This document shows positions 1 through 5,233 of a DNA stretch of 5,244 nt, one piece after another (the first letter of the stretch is position 1; each line of letters begins with the position of its first letter). Below the pieces are notes generated by a model. The model did no database searches. It was not told where the DNA came from and saw nothing but the letters and a program-made list of their open reading frames with translations. The stretch is from the NCBI GenBank assembly GCA_017998585.1, contig JAGOCT010000149.1, positions 1-5,244 on the forward strand, given 5' to 3'. This DNA comes from Candidatus Cloacimonadota bacterium. GTDB taxonomy: Bacteria; Cloacimonadota; Cloacimonadia; Cloacimonadales; WRIO01. The translations under genes and the position numbers were made by a program.

Positions 1-97
1 ATTTATTTCTTTTTTTTAATATTCAGGCTTTATATTCTATTTTAAGCATATCAGAATTGACTGATGATGCAAATGAAATGAATGAAATTTGATAAAT
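1..97. other. AT-rich intergenic DNA, no gene seen
   Basis: I see no coding region or RNA gene here. There is an eight-T run near position 10 that could be the tail of a terminator or simply AT-rich spacer. Positions 69-79 (GCAAATGAAAT) recur exactly at 709-719 on the other side of tpx; see the findings. Confidence 0.6.
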
Positions 98-142
98 AAA
101 AAAACAGAGAGCGTCATTTTTGAGTCATTATGCCCTCTGTTT
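98..142 (-). terminator. Rho-independent terminator of tpx
   Basis: Read on the minus strand, an 11-bp stem forms between 142-132 and 112-102 (AAACAGAGGGC pairing with GCTCTCTGTTT). It contains one G.U wobble, closes a 19-nt loop, and is followed at once by a run of seven U (complement of 104-98). The wobble pairs only in the minus-strand transcript; the plus-strand RNA would have an A-C mismatch at that place. The stem begins about 13 nt after the tpx stop codon, so it is well placed to end the tpx transcript. Confidence 0.85.
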
Positions 143-155
143 ATTTAGAAAATTG

Positions 156-653
156 TTATCTTAGAATGTTAAGCGCTTTTTCGTAATCTGGTTCCTGTGC
201 AATTTCTGGTACAAGCTCCTGATAGATGACATGACCGTTTTCATTGATGATGACAACTGCTCTGGCAGTCAGTCCCTGCATAGGTCCGTCAACAATCTTT
301 ACGCCATAAGCCTCTGCAAAATTCGAACGGAAACAAGATAAGGTCTCAACTTTATTGATACCTTCTGCACCACAAAATCTGTTTTGAGCAAATGGTAAAT
401 CAGCAGATACACAGAGTACAATTGTATTTTCTAATTTTGAAGCTTCAGTATTGAATCTTCTGACTGATGCAGCGCAAACGCCGGTATCAATACTAGGGAA
501 AATATTGAGTATAATTCTTTTTTCCTGATAATCAGAAAGACTCTTATTGGATAAGTCTTTTGCGGTTAATGAAAAATCGGGTGCTTTTAAACCAACTGCT
601 GGTAAATTATCTATTGTGTGAATGGGCATACCTTGTAAGGTGATTTCTGCCAT
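156..653 (-). CDS. tpx: Thiol peroxidase Tpx (atypical 2-Cys peroxiredoxin)
   Basis: This gene encodes a 165-residue thiol peroxidase that reduces hydrogen peroxide and organic hydroperoxides, normally recycled by thioredoxin. In Gram-negative bacteria the enzyme is cytoplasmic or periplasmic; no signal peptide is visible here. The length matches the family (E. coli Tpx is about 168 residues). The active-site signature FPSIDTGVCAASVRRFN is intact: Thr57, peroxidatic Cys60, and the conserved Arg131 in GLTARAVV. The resolving Cys94 lies in the family motif SADLPFAQNRFCGAEG. Cys81 is also at a family position, and there is an extra Cys107. The ATG start is supported by AAGGAG (complement of 660-665), six nucleotides upstream. 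The gene is divergent from its right-hand neighbour and followed by its own terminator, so it is probably monocistronic. Nothing suggests truncation or damage. Confidence 0.97.
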   Translation of the reverse strand: MAEITLQGMPIHTIDNLPAVGLKAPDFSLTAKDLSNKSLSDYQEKRIILNIFPSIDTGVCAASVRRFNTEASKLENTIVLCVSADLPFAQNRFCGAEGINKVETLSCFRSNFAEAYGVKIVDGPMQGLTARAVVIINENGHVIYQELVPEIAQEPDYEKALNILR

Positions 654-684
654 GATGAACTCCTTAACTTATTATTTTAATGAT

Positions 685-712
685 AAGATAGACTTATTTT
701 TAAAAAAAGCAA
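685..712 (-). promoter_or_regulatory. Candidate tpx promoter
   Basis: On the minus strand TTGCTT (712-707) and TATCTT (690-685) are separated by 16 nt and lie 30-60 nt upstream of the tpx ATG. Both hexamers are only moderate matches to the sigma70 consensus and the region is very AT-rich, so other -10 choices exist (for example TAAAAT at 679-674). The -10 candidate lies inside GATAAGATAGA (682-692), which has an inverted partner at 740-752. Confidence 0.35.
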
Positions 713-730
713 ATGAAATCTGATACGGAC

Positions 731-758
731 TTGACAGAATCTATCTTTTATCTATACT
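731..758 (+). promoter_or_regulatory. Sigma70-type promoter for the LPP20-like gene
   Basis: A perfect TTGACA (731-736) and TATACT (753-758, five of six to consensus) are separated by 16 nt. The transcription start should fall near 764-767. The Shine-Dalgarno AGGAGG is at 765-770 and the ATG at 776, so the predicted leader is only about ten nucleotides, with the ribosome-binding site at its very 5' end. The match is strong, but the tight spacing means the true start site needs mapping. Confidence 0.65.
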
Positions 759-775
759 GACATCAGGAGGATATC

Positions 776-2623
776 ATGAAAAAAAGTCTATTTATATTAA
801 TCATGGTAATTTATAGTCATCTGAATGCAGATACTTTTCAGAACATTATACAAAACAATGCGTATTTATATGGAACAGGAACCGCTCAAACATCTGAGAA
901 AGCCAATAATCTGGCTTTAAATGATTTAATAGGCAAGATTTCCGTGACGGTTCAGACCTCTTATTCCAGTACTGTGACTGAAAACGGAAAATCAATCAAA
1001 GAAGTTTCAGAGCTCATTGTGAAGACTTATTCTTCTTCTTCATTGACCAATGTAGAAAAGATAGAACTGGAAATGGCTAACGGACAATTTCAGGTGATGA
1101 GATATATTAAAAAAGAAGATCTGAAAGAAATTTTTGAAAACCGTAAAATCTTATTGATGAGTTTGGTGGACGATGCATTAAAATCTGAAAATGAAATGCG
1201 GATTGGGGATGCCATGAAGTATTATTACTGGTCACTGATGTTGTTAAAAACAGTGCCTGAAGCTAACAAAATTCAGAAGGAAATACCAAATGAAGGTAAT
1301 AAAATTCTGTTAACCTGGCTGCCAGACAGGATGAATCGGATGATTTCAAAAATCAGACTTGATTTGAAACAGATAGATACAAAAGCTGATTCTAAGATAG
1401 CGACTATTGAATTTAATGCATTTTATGATAACTCCGAGATTGACAATCTAGATTATAAGTATAGAACCGGTTCTTATTGGTCTCAGAATATCAGATTAAA
1501 TGATGGATTTGCATATCTTGAAGCCGATAAAGATGCGATAAATGAGCTTTCTCAAATCCCTTTGGTGTTTGAATATAAATATAGTGAACAAAGTAAATGT
1601 ATCGATGCTGTCTATCAGGTTTTAAGTAATCTGGAACCGATTCATTTCAATACCCAGAAAATTCTCAGTCTAAAAGAAGAAAAAAAAACAGCTCTTCCGT
1701 CCGATAATACCCTGACTCAGACAAAAGCTCCGGCACCAGTATCAGCAGGAAATCCTGAAAAAAAGACAAATGAGCATCAGCTTGATGAGACAAAAGCAGG
1801 GCAATATATGAATGTTTTGGAAAGAGTCTGTCAGGCAATTAGCCAAAAGAATTATCAGTCTGTGAAAGACTACTTTTCTGAAAATGGTTTCCAGCAGTTT
1901 AAAAAAACGATAGAATTCGGGAATGCCCGTCTCTTTAAAAATCCATTATCCAATGTAACTTTTAACCAATCTGATTCAAGAATAGTCGCCCGTTCTGTAC
2001 CAATGAGTTTTAAATTTAAAAATGCCTCTACCCAAATCATTGAAAAGGTTTATTTTACTTTTAGTGCTGATCAGCTGATTGATGAAGTCGGTTTTACGCT
2101 TTCTAATCGTGCAGCAGGAGACATCATGACTAAGTCAGATCAATGGGGTTCATTTGAAGCGAAAATGGCATTACTTGAATTTATGGAACGATATAAGACT
2201 GCTTATTGCCTGAAAGATATAGATTATATTAACAATATTTTCAGTGACAATGCCTTGATCATTATCGGTCGTGTTCTAAAAGAAAATCCTGATCCTGAAA
2301 AACGCTTTGATTTTGGTCAAAAAATCCAATATAACCGCTATTCTAAACAGGATTTTATTACCAATCTAAGAAGAGCTTTTAATTCCAATGAATTTATTCA
2401 TATTCAGTTTGATGAAACTAATGTTAAGCGAGCAGAAAAAGATCCTGTTTACGGGATTCAATTAAAACAGCATTATAACTCCAGTTCATACCATGATAAA
2501 GGTTATCTGTTTTTGATGATTGATTTGAAAAACGAAAAAGAGCCTAAAATCTATGTTCGCTCCTGGCAACCGGAAAAGAATCCGGACGGATCAATCCTGG
2601 GGCTGGATGATTTTAGATTTTAG
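776..2623 (+). CDS. Secreted LPP20-like / NTF2-like two-domain protein, function unknown
   Basis: A 615-residue exported protein without assigned function. The start is fixed by AGGAGG five nucleotides upstream. Residues 1-18 form a signal peptide (MKK, hydrophobic core, likely cleavage after LNA18). There is no lipobox cysteine, although LPP20 relatives are often lipoproteins. Residues about 30-130 (YLYGTGTAQTSEKANNLAL, then DLIGKISVTVQTS) resemble the LPP20/FlgT-type alpha-beta domain, followed by a helical stretch at 130-170. Residues 300-345 are a K/E/P/T-rich linker encoded partly by nine consecutive A (1680-1688). Residues about 345-615 look like one or two NTF2-like folds; the end carries YGIQLKQHYNSS, GYLFLMIDL and VRSWQPEKNPD. 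I recall this C-terminal signature from uncharacterised Bacteroidota proteins with the same N-terminal domain. The downstream PEGA gene is co-oriented, 213 nt away. The call of a real exported protein is firm; the domain names rest on recognition by eye. Confidence 0.9.
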   Translation: MKKSLFILIMVIYSHLNADTFQNIIQNNAYLYGTGTAQTSEKANNLALNDLIGKISVTVQTSYSSTVTENGKSIKEVSELIVKTYSSSSLTNVEKIELEMANGQFQVMRYIKKEDLKEIFENRKILLMSLVDDALKSENEMRIGDAMKYYYWSLMLLKTVPEANKIQKEIPNEGNKILLTWLPDRMNRMISKIRLDLKQIDTKADSKIATIEFNAFYDNSEIDNLDYKYRTGSYWSQNIRLNDGFAYLEADKDAINELSQIPLVFEYKYSEQSKCIDAVYQVLSNLEPIHFNTQKILSLKEEKKTALPSDNTLTQTKAPAPVSAGNPEKKTNEHQLDETKAGQYMNVLERVCQAISQKNYQSVKDYFSENGFQQFKKTIEFGNARLFKNPLSNVTFNQSDSRIVARSVPMSFKFKNASTQIIEKVYFTFSADQLIDEVGFTLSNRAAGDIMTKSDQWGSFEAKMALLEFMERYKTAYCLKDIDYINNIFSDNALIIIGRVLKENPDPEKRFDFGQKIQYNRYSKQDFITNLRRAFNSNEFIHIQFDETNVKRAEKDPVYGIQLKQHYNSSSYHDKGYLFLMIDLKNEKEPKIYVRSWQPEKNPDGSILGLDDFRF

Positions 2624-2630
2624 CAGTTGT

Positions 2631-2760
2631 GCGAATATCCTTGTTTTCAATGTTTGTTTCTCGCAAAGAACGCCAAGGACGCAAAGAAGAAGATAATTAT
2701 GCAAACATCCTTATTTGCAACCTGTTTTTCTCGCAAAGGACGCCAAGAGCGCAAAGAAGA
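2631..2760 (+). repeat. Two copies of a 70-bp-period repeat with CGCAAAGRA nonamers
   Basis: Positions 2631-2690 and 2701-2760 align without gaps at a spacing of exactly 70 nt, with 49 of 60 positions identical. The final ten bases (GCAAAGAAGA) are identical. The right half of each copy is itself an imperfect triple nonamer of the form CGCAAAGAA / CGCCAAGGA / CGCAAAGAA, preceded by TTTCTCG. Similar CGCAAAG-rich strings recur in many environmental bacterial genomes as dispersed intergenic repeats (general recollection). A 60-codon GTG-initiated frame runs through both copies (2629-2811) but is best read as repeat-derived. In the second copy TGCAAA (2700-2705) can pair with TTTGCA (2714-2719). 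A short CAAG-TAG-CTTG hairpin lies just after it (2764-2774). Confidence 0.9.
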
Positions 2761-2791
2761 CAACAAGTAGCTTGCTCATCTAATTTTTTTC

Positions 2792-2820
2792 TTGACAAAT
2801 TATATAAATAAGTGTTTCAA
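2792..2820 (+). promoter_or_regulatory. Possible promoter of the PEGA-protein gene
   Basis: A perfect TTGACA at 2792-2797 follows a T-run. It starts 35 nt before the AGGAGG of the next gene, nearly the same distance (34 nt) as in the promoter at 731-758. No good -10 lies at 16-18 nt spacing: TTTCAA at 2815-2820 is poor. TATAAA at 2803-2808 is a good -10 by itself but has no matching -35 upstream. The gene may therefore have its own weak promoter, or depend on read-through from the upstream gene, for which I see no clear terminator. Confidence 0.35.
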
Positions 2821-2836
2821 AGAATAAGGAGGATTT

Positions 2837-4810
2837 ATGAAGAGAATGATTTTGATTTTACTGATGGCTTTCAGTTTATATGGTCTGTTTGCCAATGATA
2901 TGATTATCACTTCTGATTTTACAGAAGATATGATGGATTTAACTAACCAGAAAGAACCCCGCAGAAATATCAATGATGAACTTTGCGCCTTGATCAAGAT
3001 ATCGACAGCTCTGACAAATCTGAACTTTCCTGACAGGGATATTACTGATGTTGTACAAAAAGAAGGTGAAGTTTGGCTTTATGTTACTGCCGGAAAGAAA
3101 TATTTGAGTATTACCAAATCAGGATTTGCCAAATTTGAATATTCAATTCCGATCCGTATGGAAAGCGGACGGGTGTATAAAATTAAGCTGGAGCAGAAAG
3201 CAAAAGGTTTTGACAATCTGCTGAAAGACACTTACAATCTCAGTTTTTCATTTAATGAGAATGATGTGTTTATCATTCAAAACAATGATACCCAGATCAA
3301 AGCGATGGGTAACAGTGCTCGCTTTAAATTGGCAAAAGGAAAATATACATTTAAATTTGCGAAAAAGGGTTTTAAAGATATCACCAAAGAAATCAATCTG
3401 ACGAAAGACCATTATGAAGAAATTAGCATGGAAGCAGGTAATTCCAATACCCGTTTCAAACTGCCAGCCCTGGTGATTATCAATGCCCAACCAGCTCAGG
3501 CTGATATCTACATCGACAATCAGAGAATAGGGCTTACGCCTTTTCAGGGGGAAATCCTGGCTGGTGACCACCAGTTAATGATACAACATCCGCTCTATGA
3601 GACCTATGCCGCCAACTTCAAGGTCGAAGAAGGTCAGTCCCTGACTTTACCCGAAATCAAACTCATCAGCAAGTTTGCTTTTCTGACCCTGACTTCCAAT
3701 CCTTCACAGGCAGATGTTTTCGTAGATGATAAGCTTTTGGGTAAGACACCCCTGACCGATAAGGAAATTCCTTCTGACTCCAAACAGCTGAAACTGGTTT
3801 ATCCTTTGTACAAGGATTATCTTGAAACACTGACTTTGAAAGACCAGGATAAGAAAAGTATCAATGCCATGATGGAACAGAACTATGGTGAAATCAGCAT
3901 CAGCAGTAAACCGGAAGAAGGCGCTGCTGTGTATCTGAACAATGAAAAGATAGGGGAAACACCCATCAGTAAACTTAAACTCATCCCAGGTATCTACTCA
4001 TTCAGAATTCAGAAAAATATGTGGATGGATGATGAATTTATGGCTCAGGTAGAAAATAGAAAACACTCCGAAAAAACGATAGTTCTCAATAAAAACTACT
4101 CGGTTCTTGATATTCTGGCTGAAAATTCGGATATTTATATTGATAATGTAATGAAAGGTAAAAATCATGCACAGGCTCAGCTGGTACCCGGGACTTATCA
4201 GATAAGAGCCAAAAGAGACCGCTTTTATGATGACACCCGTGAATATAAGGCTTTTATCGGAAAAGATGAACAAATTGAGCTTCAGCCCCAGCCGATTATG
4301 GGCTCTGTCTCTGTCATGACCGATCCTAAAGAAACTCAGGGTGCCTCGGTTTTTATCAATAATATCAAACAGGATAAGACCAGTCCGGCAGTGATTCCTT
4401 TGCAGATTGGGGAATATGATGTCAGAGTCTCATTCCCCGGTTATGTGGATAAAAGTGAAAAAGTGCTGGTAACAGAAGCAGAAAGCAAACCAGTCAATTT
4501 CTCTCTGCAAATTAAAAATGTGAAGTATCTGAACCGTGCCAGTGCCTGGAAAACCCAGCAGAAAGCAGGTCTGATTTCTGCTCTGGCTTGTGTGCTTGCA
4601 TCCGGTTATTTTGCTTATGCCGGTTATTCTGATTATGATGCCTATCAATCAGCCTCAACCTCTGCAAAAGCTGATTCGTTTTATGAGAGTTCACTAAAAA
4701 ATGATAAAAACCGAAATATCTGTCTGAGCCTGTCTGCTGTTTCTCTTGTTTATTATGGCTTTGCCAGATACAGAGAAAATGCCAATATGAAGTATTATCA
4801 TGAGAAATAA
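2837..4810 (+). CDS. Secreted PEGA-repeat protein with C-terminal transmembrane hairpin
   Basis: A 657-residue exported protein of unknown role. The ATG is preceded by AGGAGG at a 4-nt gap. Residues 1-19 are a signal peptide or anchor (cleavage possible after LFA19). Residues 25-120 form an N-terminal domain (CALIKISTALTNLNF, GEVWLYVTAGKKYLSI) of the kind that precedes PEGA repeats in Bacteroidota-type proteins. PEGA-like beta units follow at about 210-275 (ADIYIDNQRIGLTP), 280-347 (ADVFVDDKLLGKTPL), 350-417 (AAVYLNNEKIGETPI), 420-482 (SDIYIDNVMKGKN, diverged) and 488-556 (ASVFINNIKQDKTSP). A degenerate unit at 135-200 may be a sixth. PEGA domains are short all-beta modules common in cell-surface proteins. 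Two hydrophobic helices (about 577-598 and 626-645) flank a polar loop with YDAYQSASTSAKADSFY. An envelope-anchored structural or binding role is inferred. The neighbour upstream is also exported, suggesting a joint function. Confidence 0.9.
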   Translation: MKRMILILLMAFSLYGLFANDMIITSDFTEDMMDLTNQKEPRRNINDELCALIKISTALTNLNFPDRDITDVVQKEGEVWLYVTAGKKYLSITKSGFAKFEYSIPIRMESGRVYKIKLEQKAKGFDNLLKDTYNLSFSFNENDVFIIQNNDTQIKAMGNSARFKLAKGKYTFKFAKKGFKDITKEINLTKDHYEEISMEAGNSNTRFKLPALVIINAQPAQADIYIDNQRIGLTPFQGEILAGDHQLMIQHPLYETYAANFKVEEGQSLTLPEIKLISKFAFLTLTSNPSQADVFVDDKLLGKTPLTDKEIPSDSKQLKLVYPLYKDYLETLTLKDQDKKSINAMMEQNYGEISISSKPEEGAAVYLNNEKIGETPISKLKLIPGIYSFRIQKNMWMDDEFMAQVENRKHSEKTIVLNKNYSVLDILAENSDIYIDNVMKGKNHAQAQLVPGTYQIRAKRDRFYDDTREYKAFIGKDEQIELQPQPIMGSVSVMTDPKETQGASVFINNIKQDKTSPAVIPLQIGEYDVRVSFPGYVDKSEKVLVTEAESKPVNFSLQIKNVKYLNRASAWKTQQKAGLISALACVLASGYFAYAGYSDYDAYQSASTSAKADSFYESSLKNDKNRNICLSLSAVSLVYYGFARYRENANMKYYHEK

Positions 4811-4825
4811 GGAATCGTTCCGTAC

Positions 4826-4848
4826 AACAATCATCCCTGATTGTTTTT
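4826..4848 (+). terminator. Weak terminator-like hairpin after the PEGA gene
   Basis: AACAATCA (4826-4833) pairs perfectly with TGATTGTT (4838-4845) around a TCCC loop, and the 3' arm merges into a run of five T (4844-4848). The stem has only two G-C pairs, so it is weak. It begins 16 nt after the PEGA-gene stop. It overlaps a competing stem, CCCTGA (4835-4840) with TCAGGG (4848-4853), which has four G-C pairs and no T-tract after it. The two cannot form together. Confidence 0.4.
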
Positions 4849-4869
4849 CAGGGTGTGTTCGTCCGTAAG

Positions 4870-4886
4870 ACAAGCTACCAGCTTGT
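4870..4886 (+). repeat. Short perfect hairpin module ACAAGCT-ACC-AGCTTGT
   Basis: Seven perfectly paired bases flank a three-base ACC loop. No long T-run follows, so it is not a clear terminator. A shortened relative, ACAAG-TAGCTTG, lies at 2763-2774 in the other intergenic region, which suggests a dispersed module rather than a gene-specific signal. Confidence 0.6.
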
Positions 4887-5023
4887 TATTTTGCAAATAG
4901 CCAGCTCATATAATCATAGTGTGAAAAATGACAGAATTCCGACGAATTTATTAATAGTTTGTAGGGATTTGCGAAATGGAGTGAAGCATTCCCCTCCCGT
5001 GGAGAGTTTGTGCAATAACAAGA

Positions 5024-5036
5024 GTTCCATAGGAAC
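5024..5036 (+). repeat. CC-RTA-GG mini-hairpin, copy 1 (GTTCC-ATA-GGAAC)
   Basis: Five perfect base pairs around an ATA loop, followed by CGACC. It shares the core CC-RTA-GG and the trailing CGAC with the copy at 5092-5104 although the outer stem bases differ, and those differences still pair. It lies upstream of the 30-nt module at the same distance as the mirrored copy at 5234-5244. Confidence 0.65.
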
Positions 5037-5039
5037 GAC

Positions 5040-5069
5040 CGAACGGTAGCCAGACGCGGAAGCGTCTGG
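5040..5069 (+). repeat. 30-nt hairpin module, forward copy
   Basis: The module contains CCAGACGC (5050-5057), a GGAA loop, and GCGTCTGG (5062-5069), a perfect 8-bp G+C-rich stem preceded by CGAACGGTAG. Its reverse complement recurs at 5200-5229 with 27 of 30 positions identical. No T-run follows, so it does not look like an intrinsic terminator. Confidence 0.85.
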
Positions 5070-5091
5070 TATATAGTGTGTTACAAAACAA

Positions 5092-5104
5092 GCGCCGTAG
5101 GTGC
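5092..5104 (+). repeat. CC-RTA-GG mini-hairpin, copy 2 (GCGCC-GTA-GGTGC)
   Basis: Five base pairs (one G.U) around a GTA loop, followed by GACATATT. It is mirrored by the inverted copy at 5164-5176, which lies equally far from the centre of the large inverted repeat. Confidence 0.65.
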
Positions 5105-5163
5105 GACATATTAAAACTTGTATTATTGTACAGTCATTTTACGACTAGCCTGTTTAATCGGTG

Positions 5164-5176
5164 ACACCTACGGTGC
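5164..5176 (-). repeat. CC-RTA-GG mini-hairpin, inverted copy 3
   Basis: Read on the minus strand this is GCACC-GTA-GGTGT, matching the 5092-5104 unit at 11 of 13 positions. The end pair is G.U and the internal change is G.U to A-U, so the stem is kept in the RNA. Confidence 0.65.
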
Positions 5177-5199
5177 CGGATTCGTATTCATCGACATAT

Positions 5200-5229
5200 C
5201 CAGACGCTGCCGCATCTGGCTACCATTCG
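5200..5229 (-). repeat. 30-nt hairpin module, inverted copy
   Basis: The minus strand reads CGAATGGTAG, then CCAGATGC, a GGCA loop and GCGTCTGG. It differs from the forward copy at three positions: one in the leader, one in the loop, and one in the stem. The stem change turns a C-G pair into U.G, which is still pairable in minus-strand RNA but would be a C-A mismatch in plus-strand RNA. The unit therefore appears to have its own polarity. Confidence 0.85.
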
Positions 5230-5233
5230 AAAA

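Noticed and set aside
2631..2760. CRISPR array
   Set aside because: Only two units at 70-nt spacing, with mismatches spread through the unit and no conserved repeat with unique spacers; the pattern is a tandem duplication.
2764..2790. Terminator for the LPP20-like gene (CAAG-TAG-CTTG followed by a T-run)
   Set aside because: The stem has only four pairs and the T-run lies about nine nucleotides beyond it, too far for an intrinsic terminator.
2629..2811. 60-codon plus-strand frame with GTG start
   Set aside because: It runs through both copies of the 70-bp repeat, has no ribosome-binding site, and its basic composition simply reflects the CGCAAAG nonamers.
2800..2997. 65-codon minus-strand frame
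   Set aside because: It overlaps the promoter region and start of the PEGA gene in antisense; no Shine-Dalgarno and no recognisable product.
3248..4694. Several minus-strand frames of 60-107 codons opposite the PEGA gene
   Set aside because: Antisense shadows of a well-supported gene with clear domain repeats on the plus strand; none shows a convincing start signal or motif.
4855..5049. 64-codon plus-strand frame with GTG start
   Set aside because: No ribosome-binding site, no domain or signal features, and it spans several hairpin modules, ending just after the 30-nt module begins. Repeat-derived open frame is the simpler reading.
5040..5069. Intrinsic terminator at the strong 8-bp stem
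   Set aside because: No T-tract follows on either strand, and the same module recurs inverted as part of a larger symmetric array.
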